Positions 7,042 through 13,778 of a stretch of DNA of 17,410 nt are shown here, one piece after another (within the stretch, counting starts at the first letter, position 1; the number at the start of each line of letters is the position of its first letter). The notes beneath the pieces are model-generated. The model was not told the DNA's origin, made no database searches, and was given only the letters and a program-made list of their open reading frames with translations. Position numbers and translations under genes: made by a program. This stretch comes from Prevotella sp. UBA3757 (GTDB lineage Bacteria; Bacteroidota; Bacteroidia; Bacteroidales; Bacteroidaceae), in contig DFGF01000109.1 in the NCBI GenBank assembly GCA_002371715.1, positions 1 through 17,410 on the forward strand. Reading direction: 5' to 3'.

Positions 7042-9108
7042 TCACACCACCGACAGCGTCATCATGGTCAGGTCATCGTTGGGCGGTGCACCATTACGAT
7101 GCTTCCTAACTTCATCGCACAGATATTCTATGGTCTGCTGGGCTGTCTTGAAGTGATGCTCCCTCAGTATCTGGAGCAGGCGGTCGTCGCCAAACTGCTC
7201 CTGCTGGAGGTTTTCGGCCTCGTTCAGTCCGTCGCTATAGATAAACAACGGGGCACCCTTGACGCTGTCTACGTGTTCGCCTATAAACTCCAGGTCGGGC
7301 CACAAGCCGATGGGGGCATTGGTCTCCATCGTCATGAACTCGCCGTTCAGTATAGGAGGATTATGGCCGGCATTGCAGAAGTCCATACGTCCCGTCTTCA
7401 GGTCGATATAAGCCAGGAACATGGTGACGAACATACCGCTGTCGTTGCCCTCGGACAATTCTCCATTCAGTCGCATGGCAATGTCCTGGGGCTTGAAGTT
7501 CTCCTTGGCCAGGGCACGGAACAGGCGCGTGGCCTGAGCCATGAAGAGCGCTGCCGGCACACCCTTGCCGCTGACGTCGCCCAAACAGATGTATAGGTGG
7601 TCGTTCTCTAAAAGGTAGTCATACAGGTCGCCTCCGACCTCCTTGGCCGGCTCCATATAGGCATAAAGGTCGAGTCCCCAATGGTGTGGGAACACGTTCG
7701 GCACGATGGAGCGCTGTATTTCGCGGGCAATGCGCAGTTCGCTCTCTATGCGCTCCTTGGCGGCCGTCGTCTCCTCCAGCTGGTCATAGGCAACCTGCAG
7801 TTTGCCATGCGCCACCTCCAGCTCATGGTGAGCGGCAGCCAGCTTATGGGTGGCCTTGCGCTTATGCAAGGTGTAGATAATGAAGAAGACGATTATCAGC
7901 ACCAGCGCAATACCTGTGGTCAGCAAGCGCTGCTGGTTGAGGTCGGCCTGCTTGCGGGCTATTTCGGCCTCCTTGCCCTGCGTGTCGTAGATGGTGGCCA
8001 ACTCGGCTGTAGCACTATTCTTCTGGGCCGTAATGGCCGAATCGAGCAGCGACAGGATATTGGTGGCTATGGCGCGGGCCGAGTCCCTGCGTCCGGCTTC
8101 CTGGTTGGCCCGGAACTTTGGCAGCATGTAGAGCTGGATATTATCCAGCGAGAACTCCATACCCGTTTGCTCGAACATCTGGTCCAGAAAACTGTAGTTT
8201 TTGGCTGCTTCCTGATAACGATGCGCTGCCACCAGATAGTCGTTGGCATTGATGCGCCCGGTGCCCGTCTTGGAATAGTGGGTGGTCAGGAATTCCTGAT
8301 AGGCCTTGGCGGCCTCCTTGGGCTTGTTCAATCCTTGCATGGCCACGGCGCGCATAATGTCGATGCGACCCTGATATTCGTCAAAGTATTCGGTGCGAGC
8401 ATCGTGCCGTTGGCGATACTTGTCCAACAGCATCTCAGTTCGGTCAATCCAGTAGATGGACTCGGCATAGCGACGGGTGTTGATGTAGGCCAGGCTGGTA
8501 TATACCGTGCCTAATACTGCCTCCTGAAAACCACGGCTGGTCTTGTCGGACTGCCAGCGCTTGGCATAACGCTCGCGTGCCTTGAAAAAGCTCTTCTGTG
8601 CCTCGGCATCCTGCCCAAGGTTCAACTGACAGCACCCGATATTGTTGAGCAGGATGGCATAGTCGATGTCGGAACCGATACCTGACTCGTCCATACGGGC
8701 TACGGCAGGTATGGCCACGCGTAAAGCCCCTTCATAGTCACCCTTCACCAGCAGCAACTCCGACAAGCGCCGGGCCACCTTGTTGTAGCTCAACTGGTCC
8801 TGGTCGGTCTTTACCTCGCACTCCAAGGCTTTCTTATAGTACACCTCAGCCATGCGTTTCTGCCCCTGGTGGTAATAGGCCACGCCACGCCAGCGGTTAG
8901 CATTCAGCGGTGTCAGGTCGCCAAAGAGCTCAAAGCTGTCGACCATGACTATCATGTGACTGTAACGCTTCACTGAACCCTCGGCAAACAGTACGCTGTC
9001 GACATGCGAGGAAACGGGTCCCGTCTTGTTATCCTGTCGACAGGACGCGGCGAAGGCCATCAGTGCCGTTGCCAATAGGGTGTACCTTATCAGTTTAGTC
9101 TTGTGCAT
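7042..9108 (-). CDS. Lipoprotein-type sensor phosphatase: TPR region, membrane segment, SpoIIE/PP2C domain
   Basis: The 688-residue protein begins with a signal peptide ending in a lipobox-like AASC (Cys23). A helical TPR-like region fills about residues 65-385, followed by a membrane segment at about 394-413 (LLTTGIALVLIIVFF), a coiled coil at about 418-465 and a SpoIIE-type PP2C phosphatase domain to the end. Metal-binding motifs are GGDLYDY (492-498), GDVSGKG (510-516), CNAGHNPP (578-585), YSDGLNE (624-630) and NDDLTMM (677-683). The TPR part should be periplasmic and the phosphatase cytoplasmic. Such domains usually dephosphorylate anti-sigma-factor antagonists; none is encoded nearby. 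The gene sits 5 bases after sufD and before sufS, so it is co-transcribed with Fe-S assembly genes. Its substrate and any link to Fe-S or oxidative stress are unknown. Confidence 0.85.
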   Translation of the reverse strand: MHKTKLIRYTLLATALMAFAASCRQDNKTGPVSSHVDSVLFAEGSVKRYSHMIVMVDSFELFGDLTPLNANRWRGVAYYHQGQKRMAEVYYKKALECEVKTDQDQLSYNKVARRLSELLLVKGDYEGALRVAIPAVARMDESGIGSDIDYAILLNNIGCCQLNLGQDAEAQKSFFKARERYAKRWQSDKTSRGFQEAVLGTVYTSLAYINTRRYAESIYWIDRTEMLLDKYRQRHDARTEYFDEYQGRIDIMRAVAMQGLNKPKEAAKAYQEFLTTHYSKTGTGRINANDYLVAAHRYQEAAKNYSFLDQMFEQTGMEFSLDNIQLYMLPKFRANQEAGRRDSARAIATNILSLLDSAITAQKNSATAELATIYDTQGKEAEIARKQADLNQQRLLTTGIALVLIIVFFIIYTLHKRKATHKLAAAHHELEVAHGKLQVAYDQLEETTAAKERIESELRIAREIQRSIVPNVFPHHWGLDLYAYMEPAKEVGGDLYDYLLENDHLYICLGDVSGKGVPAALFMAQATRLFRALAKENFKPQDIAMRLNGELSEGNDSGMFVTMFLAYIDLKTGRMDFCNAGHNPPILNGEFMTMETNAPIGLWPDLEFIGEHVDSVKGAPLFIYSDGLNEAENLQQEQFGDDRLLQILREHHFKTAQQTIEYLCDEVRKHRNGAPPNDDLTMMTLSVV

Positions 9109-9113
9109 ATATA

Positions 9114-10445
9114 TTATTTACATAGTTGGCATCCTTTGCACTTGTTCAGTTCGCCCCTGAAGCGTTTTTCCACTAAGTAGTGCAGCCGGTCGCGCAAAGG
9201 CTCGAGCTGCATCTTGTCTATCACCTCGTTGATGAAGGCATTCTGCAGCAGCACCTTGGCCTCGGCCAACGAAATGCCTCGCTGGCGCATGTAGAAGAGA
9301 GCGGCATCGTTAAGTTGTCCGACAGTGGAACCGTGGGCACACTTGACATCGTCGGCATAAATCTCCAGCATGGGCTGGGTATACATCCGCGCCTCCCTGC
9401 TGGCTGTCAGGTTCTGGTTGGTCATCTGCGACGTTGTCTGCTGGGCGCCATGCTCCACGAGCACCCTGCCGGCAAATGCCCCAGTAGCCTGATTGTCAAC
9501 CACGTACTTATAGAGTTCGTTCGACGTGCAGTGGGGCACCTTGTGGCTTATCAGCGTGTTGTTGTCAACATGCTGGTGCTTGTCGGCTATCACGCAACCA
9601 TAGCAGTGGCACTCGGCACCCTCGCCCGAAAAGGTGAGGTCGAGCTTGTTGCGGGTCGTGCCATTGTGCAGGGTGATGACGTTATGATTTACGCGACTGT
9701 CACGCTGCTGGTCAATGTAGACACTGCTGACACGCACGCTCTTGTTGTGAGTCTCCTCCAGACAGTAGAGGTCAAGCGAGGCATTGGCACCGACAAAGGC
9801 TTCAATGACCTGTGTGGCCAGGAAGTGGCGGTCGTCGGCAGCATGGTCACAGAACAGCATTTTTATCTCGGCACCCTCTTCCAGCACGATGAGCACGCGG
9901 CGGTTCACCATCAGGTCAACGTCACTGCGCAGGATATTGATGACCTGAATGGCGCGCTCCACCTTGACATTCTTGGGCACGTAGACCAGCAGGCCGTCCT
10001 GTGCCAGCATGGTGTTCAGGGCCGTCACGCCATCGTCGCCGGTTTTTGCCAGACGGCTGTAGTAGCGGCCGACTATCTCTGGATGATGACGCATGGAACC
10101 GATGATGACGCCCTCAGGCAGGTGAGCCTGGGGCGTTGCTTTCGTATAGAACGTATCGTTCACCACGAAATACAGGCTCGTGGAAAGGTTGGGCACATCG
10201 CAGCGAAAGGCCTGGTATGGGTCGACGGGTATCTCCAAACGGTTCAGGTTCAGGCCATAGTCTGGTGCAAACAGCTGCTGAAGGTCGGTGTATTTATAGC
10301 GTTCCACCTTACGCGAGGGAAACCCCTGGGCTTTAAAGTCCTCGAAGGCTTCATCCCTCACGGCATTCATTGCCTCAGGCGCATGATCACAAATCATCTG
10401 CCTGGCCGCTTCGTAAAGCTCAATATACTGCTGTTCGCTGCCCAT
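9114..10445 (-). CDS. sufD: SufD, Fe-S cluster scaffold component
   Basis: SufD is a beta-helix protein that forms the SufBC2D scaffold on which Fe-S clusters are built. The 443-residue protein has the N-terminal motif VERYKYTDLQQLF (47-59), the core with DNQATGAFAGRVLV (317-330), and VKCAHGSTVG at 367-376, whose H371 corresponds to the essential C-terminal-region histidine of E. coli SufD. The start codon overlaps the sufC stop by one base (TAATG), a strong sign of translational coupling. The protein ends in CKGCQLCK, a CxxCxxC tail I do not recall in proteobacterial SufD. SufD rather than SufB is supported by length (SufB is near 480) and by lack of the SufB N-terminal region. Confidence 0.92.
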   Translation of the reverse strand: MGSEQQYIELYEAARQMICDHAPEAMNAVRDEAFEDFKAQGFPSRKVERYKYTDLQQLFAPDYGLNLNRLEIPVDPYQAFRCDVPNLSTSLYFVVNDTFYTKATPQAHLPEGVIIGSMRHHPEIVGRYYSRLAKTGDDGVTALNTMLAQDGLLVYVPKNVKVERAIQVINILRSDVDLMVNRRVLIVLEEGAEIKMLFCDHAADDRHFLATQVIEAFVGANASLDLYCLEETHNKSVRVSSVYIDQQRDSRVNHNVITLHNGTTRNKLDLTFSGEGAECHCYGCVIADKHQHVDNNTLISHKVPHCTSNELYKYVVDNQATGAFAGRVLVEHGAQQTTSQMTNQNLTASREARMYTQPMLEIYADDVKCAHGSTVGQLNDAALFYMRQRGISLAEAKVLLQNAFINEVIDKMQLEPLRDRLHYLVEKRFRGELNKCKGCQLCK

Positions 10446-11200
10446 TACTCTTCTCCTATCTCTTCTTTAATCCAGTCGTAGCCGTGCTCCTGTATCTGCT
10501 TGGCCAGCTCCGGTCCGCCCGTCTTGACGATGCGACCCTTGTAGAGCACATGGACAAACTGCGGACGAATCATCTCCAGCAGGCGGTCGTAGTGGGTGAT
10601 GACGATGCAACTGGTCTCAGCCGTCTGCAACTTGTTGACGCCCTCGGCAACGATGCGCATGGCATCAACGTCCAGGCCGGAGTCCGTCTCGTCCAGTATG
10701 CTCAACTTCGGTTCAAGCATGGCCATCTGGAATATCTCGTTGCGCTTCTTCTCGCCACCGCTGAAACCCTCGTTCACCGAACGGTTGGCCAGTTTCGAGT
10801 CCAGCTCCACCACCTTGCGCTTCTCGCGCATCAGTTTCAGAAATTCGGCGGCATTCATTGGCTCCAGCCCCTGATACTTACGCTTCTCGTTGATGGCTGC
10901 CTTCATGAAGTTGGTCATTGATACTCCAGGAATCTCCACCGGATATTGAAACGACAGAAACAGTCCTTCGTGGGCTCTGTCCTCTGGCTTCATCTCCAGA
11001 AGGTTCTTACCGTTGAAGTAGGCCTCACCGGCCGTGACCTCATAAAGCGGATTGCCCACCAGCACGGCGCTCAGCGTCGATTTGCCTGAGCCGTTAGGCC
11101 CCATGATGGCATGCGTCTCACCATCGTTGATGACGAGGTCTATACCCTTCAATATCTCTTTCTCGCCAATGCGAGCATGTAAATTCTTAACTTCTAACAT
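10445..11200 (-). CDS. sufC: SufC, ABC-type ATPase of Fe-S cluster assembly
   Basis: SufC is the cytoplasmic ABC ATPase that drives conformational change of the SufB-SufD scaffold. The 251-residue protein shows Walker A GPNGSGKS (34-41), Q-loop Q85, the SufC-type signature FSGGEKKRNEI (146-156), Walker B LSILDE (166-171) and the switch histidine H203. FSGGEKKR with LDETDSGLD is diagnostic of SufC among ABC proteins. It is the first gene of its operon here: a -7 box lies 26 bases upstream of the ATG, and sufB, which usually precedes or accompanies it, is absent. Confidence 0.95.
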   Translation of the reverse strand: MLEVKNLHARIGEKEILKGIDLVINDGETHAIMGPNGSGKSTLSAVLVGNPLYEVTAGEAYFNGKNLLEMKPEDRAHEGLFLSFQYPVEIPGVSMTNFMKAAINEKRKYQGLEPMNAAEFLKLMREKRKVVELDSKLANRSVNEGFSGGEKKRNEIFQMAMLEPKLSILDETDSGLDVDAMRIVAEGVNKLQTAETSCIVITHYDRLLEMIRPQFVHVLYKGRIVKTGGPELAKQIQEHGYDWIKEEIGEE

Positions 11201-11225
11201 AATGTCTTGTATTCATATTTCACTG

Positions 11226-11233
11226 CAAAGATA
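11226..11233 (-). promoter_or_regulatory. -7 promoter box of the sufC-sufD-phosphatase-sufS operon
   Basis: Read on the minus strand this is TATCTTTG, a perfect TAnnTTTG box, 25 bases before the sufC ATG. Transcription would start near 11219. At the -33 distance there is no TTG; that position lies inside the GTGAAGA heptamer repeat. The promoter may therefore be weak or depend on an activator. Confidence 0.65.
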
Positions 11234-11240
11234 CAAAATA

Positions 11241-11391
11241 AAGTGAAGAGTGAAGAGTGAAGAGTGAAGAATTTGCTACCGCCTTGTTATTTTTTAACTT
11301 TTTGCCTATGATTACCATGCTGCGGTAGCATTGCAACGCCACACTTTGCACCTTTAGGTCAAAGAAATTCTTCACTCTTCATTCTTCACTT
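11241..11391. repeat. Nested inverted repeat with GTGAAGA heptamer arms between sufC and murQ
   Basis: The left arm (11241-11274) contains four tandem GTGAAGA heptamers flanked by AA and ATTT. The right arm (11365-11391) is the reverse complement of the same design with three units, one changed to ATGAAGA. Inside the 90-base spacer is a second perfect inverted repeat, TGCTACCGC at 11274-11282 and its complement at 11322-11330. The right arm overlaps the end of murQ: its last codons AGT GAA GAA TGA are repeat sequence. The left arm occupies the -33 region of the suf promoter. Such gtgaaga-type runs occur in other Bacteroidetes genomes. It looks like a small mobile or slippage-prone intergenic repeat. 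Confidence 0.75.
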
Positions 11392-12191
11392 CCTACAAAC
11401 GCAGCAGCCACGCTGCCTGCCTCCATAAGCCGTTGGCGAGCCTCATCGTAGCTCAGACCCAGCATTTCCTGTAGCATGCGTGTGCCACGGTCCACCAGTT
11501 TGGCGTTCTTCAGCTGCATCCTGATCATGCGGTTGCCCTTGACACGTCCCATACGGATCATCAGGGCTGTCGATATCATGTTCAGCACCATCTTCTGGGC
11601 CGTGCCGCTCTTCATGCGGCTGGAACCAGTCACAAATTCCGGACCGACTATCGTCTCGATAGGATAGTCGCAAGCCTGCGCCAACGGCGTGTTGGGATTA
11701 CTGGTGATGCAGCCCGTGAGCAGGCCGTTCTGACTGGCCAACCTGATGGCACCCACGACGTAGGGCGTAGAACCGGAAGCCGCAATACCCAGCACCGTGT
11801 CTTTGGACGTTGGCTCGTAGGCCTGCAGGTCTTTCCACCCCTGTTCGGTGATGTCTTCGGCCCTCTCAACAGCGTGACGCAAGGCTCTGTCGCCACCGGC
11901 TATGATGCCTATCACCTTCGTGTCCGACACGCCAAACGTCGGGGGCAGCTCGCTGGCATCCAGCACGCCCAGCCGACCGCTGGTGCCTGCACCGATATAA
12001 AACAGACGGCCGCCCCGCTTCATGCGCTTCTCCAGGGCCTCCACAAAGGGCTCTATCTGCGGAATGGCCTGTCTGACAGCCTCAGCAACGCGGTAGTCCT
12101 CCTCATTGATGTGCTGCAACAGTTCCGATACAGTCATCTGTTCCAGATGGTCGAATCGTGACGGCTGTTCCGTTATCTTGTCCGTTCCCAT
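11379..12191 (-). CDS. murQ: MurQ, N-acetylmuramic acid 6-phosphate etherase
   Basis: MurQ cleaves the lactyl ether of MurNAc-6-phosphate to give GlcNAc-6-phosphate and D-lactate in cell-wall sugar recycling (cytoplasm). The 270-residue protein is a SIS-fold enzyme. It shows GAGTSGRLGVLDASELPPTFG from 67 to 87, with E81 and E112 matching the two catalytic glutamates of E. coli MurQ (E83, E114), and GSSRMKSGTAQK (189-200). The ATG at 12191 gives MGTDKITEQPSRFD, the normal family start; a TTG at 12215 is unlikely. It is shorter than E. coli MurQ (near 298), and its C-terminal SEE codons come from the heptamer repeat, so the tail may have been reshaped by repeat insertion. No MurNAc transporter or kinase gene is adjacent. 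It stands as a single-gene unit with its own promoter. Confidence 0.93.
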   Translation of the reverse strand: MGTDKITEQPSRFDHLEQMTVSELLQHINEEDYRVAEAVRQAIPQIEPFVEALEKRMKRGGRLFYIGAGTSGRLGVLDASELPPTFGVSDTKVIGIIAGGDRALRHAVERAEDITEQGWKDLQAYEPTSKDTVLGIAASGSTPYVVGAIRLASQNGLLTGCITSNPNTPLAQACDYPIETIVGPEFVTGSSRMKSGTAQKMVLNMISTALMIRMGRVKGNRMIRMQLKNAKLVDRGTRMLQEMLGLSYDEARQRLMEAGSVAAAFVGSEE

Positions 12192-12232
12192 ATATTCAGC
12201 TTTTCCTTTCTTCAAACATCAGAAAGACGCTG

Positions 12233-12262
12233 CAAAGGTACGAAAAAACGAGAGAAATGCAA
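12233..12262 (-). promoter_or_regulatory. murQ: murQ promoter (complete Bacteroidetes -33/-7 type)
   Basis: On the minus strand the -7 box is TACCTTTG (12240-12233) and the -33 TTG is at 12262-12260, separated by exactly 19 bases. This matches the Bacteroidetes primary sigma consensus (TTG, 19-21 bases, TAnnTTTG). The start of transcription would be near 12226, giving a leader of about 35 bases before the ATG at 12191. Confidence 0.8.
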
Positions 12263-12456
12263 GAGAAAAACAGTTTTTTCTTTTCATTTCCGAGTGCCAG
12301 TATCTTCTCCGAAGGAAAAGTTACGAAGAAAGACTGTAACGAAAGACGGACTTTGGAGAATTAACGCAGAAAATGGGTATGACGGGAACCCCATCATAGG
12401 CAGGTCATCAGAAGGATTACGGAACTACAATAGTTTGAGGTCGCTTGGCGAAAGTG

Positions 12457-13764
12457 TCATGGTCTGTCTGAACCTGTTTCTGATTCGGTGCCACTCTGGA
12501 TATTCTGCCTCTTGAAGCGTTTCGTCCAGTCTTCGATGAATGAAAGTAAGATATAGGTGGCGAGTCCGAAGATGATACCGTCGGTGATGCTGCCCGTGAT
12601 AGGCATGAGCAGGATGCAGAGGAAGGCGGGCATGGCTTCTTTGGGCTGTGAAATGCTGATGTGGCGTACGGAGCCAAAGAGACGGAAGCCAGCCATCACC
12701 AGCACGGGGGCTGTTGCAACGGCAGGAATGGCCAAGAATAGCGGGGCGAAGAACAGGCTCAGGGCGAAACAGAGTGCTATGACAAGGGCTGTGAGTCCCG
12801 TACGCCCGCCTTCGGCCACACCTGTGGCACTTTCCACATAGGTAGTTACGGTGCTGGTGCCCAGGCAGGCTCCGCCAACGGTGCCCAGAGCATCGCTGAG
12901 CATGACGCGCTGCATGTGGGGTATACGCCCGTTCTTACGAATACTGCCTGAGGTAGCCATGATACCCACAATGGTGCCAAGACTGTCGAAGATGTCGAAG
13001 AAGAGCATCGTCAGCACGCAGACCCAAAGGTCGGGCGAGAGAAGGTCGGCCCATGAGAACTGGCAGAACAGTGGGGCTGGTGTGTCGGGTAGCGAGAACA
13101 GGCTGTCGGGCAGTGTGGTTACGCCCAGAGGAATGCCTGCCAGCGTGACGATAATGATACTGAGCAAAAGTCCTCCCCGCAGCCGCATGATAGCAAATGC
13201 TCCCGTGAGCACCAAGCCCAACAAGAAGAGTAGCGAGGAGGGGCTGGTCAAGGTGTTGATATGATTGAAGATGGTTCCCGTAGCCAGCAGACCGCTGTTC
13301 TTCATACCTATCATAGCGATAAAGAAACCGATGCCGGCGGCGATGGCGTACTTCAGCGAGGCAGGCACCATGTCGAAGATGATTTTTCGCATGTTGCTCA
13401 TGCAGAGCAGGACAAATAGGATACCCTCTATGAGCACGGCGGTAAGAGCAAACTGCCACGGGTAGCCCATGGCGAGGCAGACGGTCTCGATGAAAAACAC
13501 ATTGAGTGAAAGACCTGGTGCCTGACCAAAAGGTTTACGTGCCAAAAAGGCCATGAGCAATGTACCGACGATGGTGGCAAGGACAGTGGCGGTGAACACG
13601 GTGCCGACGGGAAAGCCGACTTTGGCCAGTGGTGCAAACATGGCGGGCAGCAGTGCCAGGATATATGACATGGTGGCAAAGGTGGTAAGACCTGCCAGTA
13701 CTTCTGTCTTGAGGTTGTCACGCAATGGCGAAAAGCCTACGAGGGATAAAAGCCTATTTTTCAT
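12457..13764 (-). CDS. AzgA-like NCS2 purine permease (guanine/hypoxanthine/adenine)
   Basis: The 435-residue protein is a polytopic inner-membrane transporter of the COG2252 (AzgA/GhxP-like) branch of NCS2, which imports purine bases with protons. The recognition motifs are TFATMSYI at 28-35, QAPGLSLNVFF at 81-91, LKYAIAAGIGFFIAMIGMKNSG at 137-158, FFDIFDSLGTIVG at 255-267 and ALGTVGGACLGTSTVTTYVESATG at 292-315. The number of hydrophobic stretches fits the usual 12-14 segments, and the length is close to family norms (430-450). It starts 14 bases after the histidine kinase stop and is the last gene of that operon. Whether it takes adenine, guanine/hypoxanthine or another purine cannot be told from sequence. 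No purine riboswitch was seen; the gene lies inside an operon. Confidence 0.88.
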   Translation of the reverse strand: MKNRLLSLVGFSPLRDNLKTEVLAGLTTFATMSYILALLPAMFAPLAKVGFPVGTVFTATVLATIVGTLLMAFLARKPFGQAPGLSLNVFFIETVCLAMGYPWQFALTAVLIEGILFVLLCMSNMRKIIFDMVPASLKYAIAAGIGFFIAMIGMKNSGLLATGTIFNHINTLTSPSSLLFLLGLVLTGAFAIMRLRGGLLLSIIIVTLAGIPLGVTTLPDSLFSLPDTPAPLFCQFSWADLLSPDLWVCVLTMLFFDIFDSLGTIVGIMATSGSIRKNGRIPHMQRVMLSDALGTVGGACLGTSTVTTYVESATGVAEGGRTGLTALVIALCFALSLFFAPLFLAIPAVATAPVLVMAGFRLFGSVRHISISQPKEAMPAFLCILLMPITGSITDGIIFGLATYILLSFIEDWTKRFKRQNIQSGTESETGSDRP

Positions 13765-13778
13765 TTATGATTTACTCT

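Noticed and set aside
7681..8514. 277-residue plus-strand frame opposite the phosphatase TPR region
   Set aside because: Antisense shadow of a gene with a signal peptide, membrane helix and clear catalytic domain.
9180..10481. 433-residue plus-strand frame opposite sufD
   Set aside because: Antisense shadow of sufD; no recognisable motifs, and SufD is certain.
12241..12456. Possible 36-codon minus-strand frame (MGFPSYPF start) and plus-strand frames between the permease and murQ
   Set aside because: No conserved features; the stretch is better explained as murQ upstream promoter DNA. Apart from the murQ promoter I see nothing definite in it.
13765..13778. Purine riboswitch before the permease
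   Set aside because: Only 14 bases separate the kinase and permease genes; there is no room for one.
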